Shown here piece by piece: positions 1 to 5,646 of a DNA stretch of 8,421 nucleotides (the stretch's first letter is position 1; each line of letters opens with the position of its first letter). Location of the stretch: assembly GCA_019689615.1 (NCBI GenBank), contig JADGHD010000188.1, forward strand, positions 1-8,421, given 5' to 3'. This stretch comes from Frankia sp. Lineage in GTDB: Bacteria; Actinomycetota; Actinomycetes; Frankiales; Frankiaceae. The translations under genes were made by a program, and so were the position numbers. Below the pieces are notes generated by a model. It was not told the origin of the DNA, ran no database searches, and saw only the letters and a program-made list of their open reading frames with translations.

Positions 1-904
1 CGGCGGGGTGGCGGGGCGGTGGGTTGCGGTTCTCCGCCGCGTAGATCGGGCTGTTCAGCAGGAACGGGATCGCGGCCGCGCGGACCTCGTTGATCGGCTC
101 GTCCGGGAACGCCGCCAGCAGCGTCTCCGCCCGGTCGCGGACGCCGTCGCGGAACTCCGGGTGGGTGAGGATGAACAGGTCGTTGCGGCGCACGCCGGCC
201 AGGACCCGCTCCCCGGCCTCGACGAAGTCCATGTACGGGGCGTTCTTCGCCATCGCCGCGAACTCGGGGTTCGGCGGCGGGTAGCCGCTCTCGGCGTACT
301 GGGCCGGCCGCTCGGCCGTGCCCATGGCGATGTTGCTGTGCACCGGGCCGGGGCAGTAGGCGGACACGCCGATGTTCTCCGGCGCGAGCTCGATCCGCAG
401 CGCCTCGGACAGCGCGATGACGGCGGCCTTGGTCATGCAGTACAGGCCGGCGACCACCGGCAGCAGCCCGCCCATCGACGAGGTGGTGACGATGTGGCCG
501 CCCTCGCCGTGGGCGCGGATCCGGGGCAGGAACGCCCGCAGCCCGTTGCCGACGCCCTTGATGTTGACGTCGATCAGCCAGTCCCAGTCGCCCTGGGTGG
601 CCGTCGCCACCGGGCCGGTCAGGCCGATGCCGGCGTTGTTGACCAGTACGTGCACCCTGCCGAAGATCCGCTCGGTCTCCTCGGCCGCCCGCTCGAGCGC
701 GGCGGCGTCGGTGACGTCGAGCTTCATCGTCCGCACCTCGAGCCCTTCGGCGGCGAAGCGCGCGCTGGCCTCGGCCAGGTGGGTGCCGCGCCGGCCGGTG
801 ATGACGACGTTCATCCCGGCGCGGGCGAACGCCAGCGCGATGCCCAGGCCGATGCCGCTGGACCCGCCGGTGATGAACGCGACCTTGCCCTCGACGTCAC
901 GCAT
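1..904 (-). CDS. SDR family NAD(P)-dependent oxidoreductase (partial, 3' end outside window)
   Basis: Classical short-chain dehydrogenase/reductase that oxidises or reduces a hydroxyl/ketone in the cytoplasm; the substrate is unknown. The frame is open from ATG at 904-902 to the window edge, giving 301 visible residues and no stop. The N-terminal Rossmann cofactor motif TGGSSGIG is at residues 12-19, a conserved acidic position (KLDVTD) near 63, NNAG at 89-92, the structural Asn in DVNIKG at 114, the catalytic Ser at 142 (TTSSMGG) and the catalytic YCMTK pair Tyr155/Lys159, so the active site is intact. Arg38-Arg39 directly after the second strand suggest NADP(H) rather than NAD(H) (inference). 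The protein is longer than the usual roughly 250 residues, with an extended C-terminal part from about 190 onwards. The start is supported by an 8-base overlap (ATGCGTGA) with the end of the upstream CoA-transferase B gene, which indicates co-transcription and translational coupling. Confidence 0.9.
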   Translation of the reverse strand, partial: MRDVEGKVAFITGGSSGIGLGIALAFARAGMNVVITGRRGTHLAEASARFAAEGLEVRTMKLDVTDAAALERAAEETERIFGRVHVLVNNAGIGLTGPVATATQGDWDWLIDVNIKGVGNGLRAFLPRIRAHGEGGHIVTTSSMGGLLPVVAGLYCMTKAAVIALSEALRIELAPENIGVSAYCPGPVHSNIAMGTAERPAQYAESGYPPPNPEFAAMAKNAPYMDFVEAGERVLAGVRRNDLFILTHPEFRDGVRDRAETLLAAFPDEPINEVRAAAIPFLLNSPIYAAENRNPPPRHPA

Positions 905-1604
905 CGGCGGCGTCTCCCAGCTCCTCGATGTAGTCGGCCGCGGTGCGCTCGCGGACCAGCTCGGGGGTGACGCCGGGAGCGCACTCCCGCAGCCGCAGCC
1001 GCCCATCGACGAAGTGGAAGACGGCGAGGTCGGTGTAGACCCGGGTCACGCAGTTGCGGCCGGTCAGCGGCATCGTGCACTGACTGACCAGCTTCGGCTT
1101 GCCCTTGCGGTCGACGTGCTCCATCGCCACCCACACCTCGCGGGCGCCGGCGACGAGGTCCATCGCCCCGCCGACGGCCGGGTTGCGCCCGGGCACGTAC
1201 CAGTTCGCCAGGTCGCCGTCCTCGGACACCTGCAGCGCGCCGAGGATCGTCACGTCGAGGTGCCCGCCGCGCACGATCGCGAACGAGGTGGCCGAGTCGA
1301 CGATCGCGGCGCCGCTGACCAGGGTGATCGGCTGCTTGCCCGCGTCGGTTAGGTCGTTGTCCGCCAGCTCTGGCGGCGCGAGCGGCCCCATGCCGAGGAC
1401 CCCGTTCTCGGCGTGCAGGATCACCTCGACACCGAGCGGGATGAACCGCGGCACCTCCAGCGGGATGCCCACCCCCAGGTTGACGACGAAGCCGTCGCGG
1501 AGGTCCTGGGCGAGCCGCTCGGCGATGCCGTCCCGGGTGCGGCCGACCCGCGGCGCGGCGGCGGGTGCTGGCGGGGCGGCGGCGGACTGGACTGTTTCCG
1601 TCAT
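897..1604 (-). CDS. 3-oxoacid CoA-transferase, subunit B (family I)
   Basis: Beta subunit of a two-subunit family I CoA-transferase (scoB/atoA/pcaJ type). It carries the catalytic glutamate that accepts CoA as a glutamyl thioester while CoA passes from a donor such as succinyl-CoA to a 3-oxoacid. It is 235 residues, close to the usual 210-220 plus an Ala/Pro-rich N-terminal extension of about 20 residues. Visible motifs are GVGIP at 44-48, the active-site ENGVLGMG with Glu66 at 66-73, and GGAMDL at 145-150, all expected for an active enzyme rather than an IpdB-like homologue lacking the ENG motif. The ATG overlaps the stop of subunit A (ATGA, 4 bases) and its own stop lies inside the SDR start, so the three genes form one operon. 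Substrate (acetoacetate, 3-oxoadipate or another) cannot be decided from sequence. Confidence 0.92.
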   Translation of the reverse strand: MTETVQSAAAPPAPAAAPRVGRTRDGIAERLAQDLRDGFVVNLGVGIPLEVPRFIPLGVEVILHAENGVLGMGPLAPPELADNDLTDAGKQPITLVSGAAIVDSATSFAIVRGGHLDVTILGALQVSEDGDLANWYVPGRNPAVGGAMDLVAGAREVWVAMEHVDRKGKPKLVSQCTMPLTGRNCVTRVYTDLAVFHFVDGRLRLRECAPGVTPELVRERTAADYIEELGDAADA

Positions 1605-2353
1605 GGCACGGGCCCTGTCGGTAGAACCGGCTGCTTCGGGGAGGTGGGCAGGGCAACGATCACGTCGTCCACGAAGACGCCGGGCAGGTGGATGTCGTCC
1701 GGGTGCAGCTCGTCGACCTCGACCAGCTGCTCGACCTCAGCGAAGGTGTGCCGGCCGGCCATCCCGGCCAGCGGGTTGAAGTTCCGCGCGGAATACCGGA
1801 ACCGCAGGTTGCCCTTGCGGTCGCCCTGGTGCGCCTTCACGAGCGCGAAGTCGGCGACAATGCCGTACTCGAGCACGTGCTCGCGGCCGTTGAAAACCCG
1901 GGTCTCCCGGGGCGGCAGGTGCGAGGCCGGCGTCCCGTCCGGGTTGTACCCATCGACAAACGTACCGTCGGTGAGCATCGTTCCGGCCCCGGACGGCGTG
2001 AAGAAGGCGGGGATTCCAGCGCCTCCCGCCCGCAGCCGCTCGGCCAGTGTCCCCTGCGGGATGAGTTCGAGCTCCACCTTGCCGGCGAAGTACTCGTCGT
2101 AGAACTCCTGCAGGATCGGGAACGAGGCGGTGACCCGGCGCAGCCGCCCCTCGACCAGCATTCTGCCGACGCCGAGGAAGTCGGCGCCGACATTGTTGAC
2201 CACCAGGTGCAGGTCTCGCTTGCCGAGATCGCACAGGGCGTCGATCAGGGTGTCGGGACGGCCGGAGCTGCCGAAGCCGCCGATCGCGATGCATGCCCCG
2301 GACGGGACAATGTCGACGACGGCCAGCACATCCTCGCGGAACTTGTCGATCAC
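1601..2353 (-). CDS. 3-oxoacid CoA-transferase, subunit A (family I)
   Basis: Alpha subunit of the same CoA-transferase (scoA/atoD/pcaI type), supplying the CoA-binding half of the active site. From the GTG at 2353 the product is 250 residues, slightly longer than the usual 230-240. The family GGFG loop is at residues 25-28, followed by GRPDTLIDAL and later by PQGTLAERLRAGGAGIPAFF and GREHVLEYGI segments typical of the alpha chain. The GTG start begins MIDKFREDV, as alpha subunits usually do, and has a GGAAGGA ribosome binding site six bases upstream. The frame stays open a further 41 codons upstream to an ATG, but that part is low-complexity and runs through the inverted repeats of the intergenic region, so I reject it. 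The stop overlaps the start of subunit B. Confidence 0.92.
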   Translation of the reverse strand: MIDKFREDVLAVVDIVPSGACIAIGGFGSSGRPDTLIDALCDLGKRDLHLVVNNVGADFLGVGRMLVEGRLRRVTASFPILQEFYDEYFAGKVELELIPQGTLAERLRAGGAGIPAFFTPSGAGTMLTDGTFVDGYNPDGTPASHLPPRETRVFNGREHVLEYGIVADFALVKAHQGDRKGNLRFRYSARNFNPLAGMAGRHTFAEVEQLVEVDELHPDDIHLPGVFVDDVIVALPTSPKQPVLPTGPVP

Positions 2354-2359
2354 ATCGAA

Positions 2360-2366
2360 TCCTTCC
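2360..2366 (-). promoter_or_regulatory. Ribosome binding site fixing the GTG start of CoA-transferase subunit A
   Basis: The minus strand reads GGAAGGA, then six bases (TTCGAT), then GTG at 2353-2351. The purine-rich run at near-ideal spacing supports the GTG start over the ATG 41 codons upstream. Confidence 0.7.
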
Positions 2367-2387
2367 GCGGAGAGCACGCTTCGATGA

Positions 2388-2428
2388 CCAGAGGAGGTGC
2401 GACCGGATGCTGGTCGCACCTCCTGTGG
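2388..2428. repeat. Perfect 13-bp inverted repeat (operator or leader hairpin) with SD/anti-SD arms
   Basis: AGGAGGTGCGACC at 2392-2404 is the exact reverse complement of GGTCGCACCTCCT at 2412-2424, with a 7-base spacer. Beyond one G/G mismatch, CCA (2388-2390) pairs with TGG (2426-2428), giving 16 pairs in all. The element ends 35 bases upstream of the CoA-transferase A start. The left arm contains the canonical Shine-Dalgarno AGGAGGTG and the right arm its complement CACCTCCT, matching the 16S rRNA tail. As DNA it could be an operator for a dimeric repressor; as RNA it would form a very stable hairpin on either transcript. Which of these applies is not decided by the sequence. Confidence 0.6.
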
Positions 2429-2481
2429 ACCGGTGGGCACTGGAGCACCGGTCGCCGCGGTGGCGGCTGCGCGCAAGCTAG
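2407..2481 (+). CDS. Possible 24-codon leader ORF with hairpin-sequestered ribosome binding site
   Basis: ATG at 2407-2409 follows a canonical AGGAGG (2392-2397) at 9-base spacing and opens a frame of 24 codons ending in TAG at 2479-2481. The product begins MLVAPPVDRWALEHRS, has two further Trp/Arg-rich turns and no recognisable domain or signal peptide. The ribosome binding site is the left arm and the ATG lies in the loop of the 13-bp inverted repeat, so translation would be blocked when the hairpin forms. It points toward the alcohol dehydrogenase operon but ends about 450 bases before it. It may be chance: the purine-rich arm could serve only as a protein binding site. Confidence 0.25.
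   Translation: MLVAPPVDRWALEHRSPRWRLRAS
2428..2453. repeat. Second inverted repeat, 8-bp arms
   Basis: GACCGGTG at 2428-2435 is the exact reverse complement of CACCGGTC at 2446-2453, with a 10-base spacer. It abuts the 13-bp inverted repeat; the two centres (2408 and about 2440.5) are some 32 bases apart, close to three helical turns. This spacing is compatible with two operators on the same face of the DNA, or with tandem hairpins in the leader of the CoA-transferase transcript (inference). Confidence 0.4.
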
Positions 2482-2928
2482 CAGTGCGAACCGGGCCGGC
2501 GAAACGAGACCTTCCGCTACATGGAACGACTGCCCGCTACCCACGCGGGCGGGTACGCCCACGTCAGGGCCCTGTCACCGGCCCGAAACCGGGCATCCGC
2601 GCACCTCGGCCACCCGCCGCGGCCAGCGCACTCCCCCGGCCGGCGCACCCGCCAGCCCCTTCGCCGCGCCCCGGGTCAGCCCGCCGCGCCGGGTCGTCTG
2701 CCCGCGGATCGTGCCGGTCCGTCCGCCGACGGAAGGGGACGGCGCACGCCCAGCCGGCGGCGCCCGCGCACCGGCGCGACCAGCGCGCAGATCGTCCCGT
2801 CAGCCCTTCCACTGGTTGAAAACGGTATGGCGGCGCTCGTCGGGGCGGAGCAAAGGTGATGAAGGCCCCCGGCGGTGTTGGTGGTGCGCGCCCGCGGTGG
2901 CCTGCGACAGGTAGGGAAAGGGGCCCAG

Positions 2929-4038
2929 ATGAGCATCGTCACGCGCGCCGCGGTGTGCCGCGCGCCTGGCACGCCGTGGGAGATCACCGAGCTGGAGCTC
3001 GACGAGCCGCGCGCCAACGAGGTCCGGATCAAGTACTACGCGGCCGGCCTGTGCCACTCGGACGACCACATTCAGAAGGGCGACGCGCCGATGCGCATGC
3101 CCGTGGTCGGCGGGCACGAGGGCGCCGGCGTCGTCGACGCGGTCGGCCCCGGCGTGACCCGAGTGGCGGTCGGCGACCACGTGGTCTGCTCGTTCATCCC
3201 GGTGTGCGGGAAGTGCCGCTACTGCTCGACGGCGCGCCAGGCCCTGTGCGACGAGGGCAAGAACGCCGGCATCGGGGTACTGCCCGACGGGACCTTCCGG
3301 TTCCACCAGAACGGCGAGGACTTCGGCGGGCTGTGCGTGCTCGGCACATTCTCCCAGTACGGAGTGGTGTCCGAGTTCTCCTGCATCAAGATTCCCGAGG
3401 ACATCCCGTTCGACGTCGCCTCGCTGGTCGGCTGCGGCGTCCCGACGGGCTGGGGGTCGGCCGTGCACGCGGCCGGGGTGCGGGCCGGGCAGACCGTGGT
3501 GATCTACGGCTGCGGCGGCGTCGGCAGCAACGCGGTCCAGGGCGCCCGGTTGGCCGGCGCGAAGAACGTCATCGTCGTCGACCCCGTCGAGTTCAAGCGG
3601 GACATGGCGAAGGTCTTCGGCGCCACGCACACCTTCGCCTCGGCCAAGGAGGCGCACGACTTCGTCGTCGAGACGACCTGGGGTGAGCTCGCGGACCACG
3701 CGATCATCACGGTCGGCATCCTGAACGACGAGGTCATCAAGAACGCGGTCCAGGTGGTCGGCAAGGCCGGCCAGGTGACGATCACCGCGGTCGGCAACGG
3801 CTGGATCGACGAGAACCCGGGCATGCTGATCGGCTACCAGCGCCGCATCCAGGGCTCGATCTTCGGCATGTGCAACCCGCTCTACGACGTGCCGCGGCTG
3901 CTCGAGCTCTACCGGTCGGGCGACCTCAAGCTCGACGAGCTGATCACCCGTCGGTACCGGCTGGACGAGGTCAACCAGGGCTACCAGGACATGTTGGACG
4001 GCAAGAACATCCGTGGCGTGATCATCCACGAGCACTGA
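2929..4038 (+). CDS. NDMA-dependent-type zinc alcohol dehydrogenase (first copy)
   Basis: Medium-chain, zinc-dependent alcohol dehydrogenase of 369 residues, resembling the NDMA-dependent (Rxyl_3153-type) family, which oxidises alcohols to aldehydes with a tightly held nicotinamide and passes electrons on rather than releasing NADH. Catalytic zinc ligands are Cys42 (GLCHSDDH), His63-Glu64 (GGHEGAG) and Cys169 (GCGVPTG). The structural zinc lobe has Cys93, Cys96, Cys99 and Cys107. The Rossmann motif is GCGGVGSNAV at 194-203, with Asp218 after the second strand indicating NAD. Family knowledge links these enzymes to mycofactocin; no mycofactocin gene is in the window. ATG 2929 follows a purine-rich run (GGGAAAGGGG); an ATG 18 codons upstream (2875) lacks a good ribosome binding site and family similarity. 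It heads the plus-strand operon and is paralogous to the gene at 5643. Confidence 0.93.
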   Translation: MSIVTRAAVCRAPGTPWEITELELDEPRANEVRIKYYAAGLCHSDDHIQKGDAPMRMPVVGGHEGAGVVDAVGPGVTRVAVGDHVVCSFIPVCGKCRYCSTARQALCDEGKNAGIGVLPDGTFRFHQNGEDFGGLCVLGTFSQYGVVSEFSCIKIPEDIPFDVASLVGCGVPTGWGSAVHAAGVRAGQTVVIYGCGGVGSNAVQGARLAGAKNVIVVDPVEFKRDMAKVFGATHTFASAKEAHDFVVETTWGELADHAIITVGILNDEVIKNAVQVVGKAGQVTITAVGNGWIDENPGMLIGYQRRIQGSIFGMCNPLYDVPRLLELYRSGDLKLDELITRRYRLDEVNQGYQDMLDGKNIRGVIIHEH

Positions 4039-4044
4039 CCGGCC

Positions 4045-4076
4045 CCGGCCCGGCCGCACGGCACGCGGCGGGCCGG
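4045..4076 (+). repeat. Strong GC hairpin in the spacer after the first alcohol dehydrogenase
   Basis: Seven bases after the stop, CCGGCCCGGCCGC (4045-4057) pairs with GCGGCGGGCCGG (4065-4076): 12 pairs with one bulged G and a 7-base loop. There is no T run after it, so it is not a classical intrinsic terminator. It could weaken read-through, or protect the upstream message from 3' decay so that the first dehydrogenase is made in excess of the downstream genes (inference). Confidence 0.4.
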
Positions 4077-4102
4077 ACACGGGCGCGAGGAGGCGCCACG
4101 AG

Positions 4103-4162
4103 ATGCCACGGACGCCGTCCGGACAGGCACGGACACACGAACGAGCAGGAGAGCTGGTATGA
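4103..4162 (+). CDS. Possible 19-codon leader ORF coupled to the aldehyde dehydrogenase
   Basis: ATG at 4103-4105 follows GAGGAGG (4087-4093) at 9-base spacing. The frame encodes MPRTPSGQARTHERAGELV and stops at TGA 4160-4162, whose first two bases are inside the ATG of the aldehyde dehydrogenase (ATGA overlap). A good ribosome binding site, an in-frame stop exactly at the next start, and a position between two operon genes are what a translational-coupling leader looks like. It has no recognisable domain, and the aldehyde dehydrogenase also has its own AGGAGA site, so the overlap could be coincidence. Confidence 0.35.
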   Translation: MPRTPSGQARTHERAGELV

Positions 4163-5646
4163 CGATCACCTCCGCCGGCCCGGAGATCAGTGCGCTGCTC
4201 GTCCACAACGCGCAGCTGATCGGCGGCGAGTGGGTGCCGGCGGCGAGCGGCGAGACCATTGACGTGATCAACCCGGCGACCGGCGAGGTGCTGGCCGCGG
4301 TCCCGCGCGGCGGCAAGGCCGACGTGGACGCCGCCGTCGAGGCGGCACAGCGGGCCTTCCCCGCCTGGCGGGACACGTCGGCGACCGCCAGGGGCGCGCT
4401 GGTCTACCGCTGGGCGCAGCTCATCGACGAACACGCGAACGAGCTGGACGAGATCGAGAAGCGCGAGGTCGGCCGGCCCTACTGGGGGCCGCCGCCGATG
4501 TCGCGCATCCTGACCTTCATCGCGGGCCAGGCCGACAAGGTCCAGGGCGTGTCGCTGCCGACGTTCACGCCGGACGTCCTCGGCTTCACGCTGCGGGAGC
4601 CCTACGGCGTGGTCGGCAGCATCATCCCGTGGAACGCCCCGGGCCCGATGTTCGCCAACGACGTCGGCGCCGCGGTGGCCGCCGGCAACACGATCGTGAT
4701 CAAGCCGGCCGAGGACGCCCCGCTCACCCCGTTGGCGCTGGCCAAGCTGGCCGTGGAGGCCGGCTTCCCGCCGGGCGTGATCAACGTGGTGACCGGCTAC
4801 GGCCACGAGGCCGGCGCGGCGATCCCGGCACACCCGGGGATCAAGCGGATGAGCTTCACCGGGTCGCCGGAGACCGGCGAGCTGGTGATGGCGGCCTGCG
4901 CGCGCAACCTCACCCCGCTGCACCTGGAGCTCGGCGGCAAGTCGCCGCAGGTGGTGTTCGCCGACGCCGACCTCGAGGCGGCGGTCCCGGCGATGGTCGG
5001 CGGCATCACGCTGAACACCGGCCAGATCTGCGCGGCCGGATCCCGGCTGGTGGTCACCCGCGACCGGCACGACGAGATCGTCGACCGGGTCGCCGCCGCG
5101 ATGCAGAAGGTGACGGTCGGGCCCTGGTTCGAGCCGGTGCAGATGGGCCCGCTGATCAACGCCAAGCAGCACCAGCGGGTGCTCAACTACGTCCGGATCG
5201 GCCAGGAGCAGGGCGCCGAGCTGATCACCGGTGGTGGCGTCCCGGCCGGCGAGCAGTTCCGCAGCGGCTTCTTCGTCGAGCCGACGCTGTTCGACCAGGT
5301 CGACCCGGGCAGCCGGATCGCCCAGGAGGAGATCTTCGGGCCGGTGCTGTCGGTGATCACGGTCGAGGACGAGGAAGAGGCGATCGCCGTGGCCAACGGC
5401 ACCGGCTACGGCCTGGTCGCCTCGGTGTGGACCCGCGACGTCGGCCGGGCGGTGCGGATGGCCCGCGCGCTGCAGGCCGGCCAGGTCGCCATCAACGCGG
5501 CGCTCGGCGCCGGCGTCATCGGCGGCCCGTTCGGCGGCTACAAGCGCAGCGGGTTCGGCCGGACCATGGGCGCCGACGCGGTGCTCAACTTCACCCAGGT
5601 CAAGACCGTGTCCATGCGCGGCACGGAGGCAGGCGGGCTGCGATGA
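4159..5646 (+). CDS. NAD(P)-dependent aldehyde dehydrogenase
   Basis: Aldehyde dehydrogenase superfamily enzyme, 495 residues (normal length), oxidising an aldehyde to the carboxylic acid in the cytoplasm. The N-terminal NAD-binding part includes IIPWNAPGP with the oxyanion Asn159 and IKPAEDAPLTP with Lys182. The catalytic part has Glu257 in LELGGKSPQ, the nucleophile Cys291 in NTGQICAAGS, and EEIFGPV around 390-396, so every key residue is present. The start ATG has AGGAGA (4147-4152) six bases upstream. It sits between two alcohol dehydrogenases and overlaps the second by four bases (ATGA), so it most likely takes the aldehyde they produce, keeping a reactive intermediate low. The exact substrate class (betaine, benzaldehyde or aliphatic aldehyde) cannot be read from the sequence. 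Confidence 0.95.
   Translation: MTITSAGPEISALLVHNAQLIGGEWVPAASGETIDVINPATGEVLAAVPRGGKADVDAAVEAAQRAFPAWRDTSATARGALVYRWAQLIDEHANELDEIEKREVGRPYWGPPPMSRILTFIAGQADKVQGVSLPTFTPDVLGFTLREPYGVVGSIIPWNAPGPMFANDVGAAVAAGNTIVIKPAEDAPLTPLALAKLAVEAGFPPGVINVVTGYGHEAGAAIPAHPGIKRMSFTGSPETGELVMAACARNLTPLHLELGGKSPQVVFADADLEAAVPAMVGGITLNTGQICAAGSRLVVTRDRHDEIVDRVAAAMQKVTVGPWFEPVQMGPLINAKQHQRVLNYVRIGQEQGAELITGGGVPAGEQFRSGFFVEPTLFDQVDPGSRIAQEEIFGPVLSVITVEDEEEAIAVANGTGYGLVASVWTRDVGRAVRMARALQAGQVAINAALGAGVIGGPFGGYKRSGFGRTMGADAVLNFTQVKTVSMRGTEAGGLR

Larger units (their letters stand above)
2354..2928. other. Divergent intergenic region (575 bases) between the two operons
   Basis: This stretch separates the start of the minus-strand CoA-transferase operon from the start of the plus-strand alcohol dehydrogenase operon, so it should hold both promoters. 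The end nearest the CoA-transferase (2388-2453) holds two inverted repeats and a possible 24-codon ORF, listed separately. Smaller symmetric elements are GCCCGC/GCGGGC at 2532-2550, the palindrome CAGGGCCCTG at 2565-2574 and GCCCG-AAAC-CGGGC at 2581-2594. The rest, about 2600-2800, is Pro/Arg/Ala-rich in every translation and shows no start with a ribosome binding site or recognisable domain, so I see no further gene. I could not place a convincing -35/-10 pair for either direction. Confidence 0.75.

Noticed and set aside
8..1352. Plus-strand frames of 320 and 326 codons opposite the SDR and CoA-transferase B genes
   Set aside because: The minus strand carries intact SDR and CoA-transferase motifs here; the plus-strand translations are compositionally biased and featureless.
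2354..2476. 41-codon N-terminal extension of CoA-transferase A to the ATG at 2476
   Set aside because: The GTG at 2353 has a good ribosome binding site and a family-like start, while the extension crosses both inverted repeats and looks non-coding.
2464..2500. Possible promoter for the CoA-transferase operon (minus-strand TTTCGC, 18 bases, TAGCTT)
   Set aside because: The match to -35/-10 consensus is weak and I could not distinguish it from chance in this base composition.
2816..2831. Possible promoter elements for the first alcohol dehydrogenase (TTGAAA; TATGGC)
   Set aside because: TTGAAA has no -10 partner at 16-18 bases and TATGGC has no -35 partner; they overlap rather than pair.
2800..5172. 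Long open frame of about 790 codons on the minus strand opposite the first alcohol dehydrogenase and aldehyde dehydrogenase
   Set aside because: It is the antisense shadow of two well-supported genes; its translation is a monotonous Arg/Asp/His/Ala-rich string without domains, as expected in very GC-rich coding DNA.
4629..5642. Plus-strand frame continuing upstream of the second alcohol dehydrogenase for about 338 codons
   Set aside because: This part overlaps the aldehyde dehydrogenase out of frame and translates to low-complexity Arg/Gly/Ala sequence; the ATG at 5643 with its ATGA overlap is the credible start.
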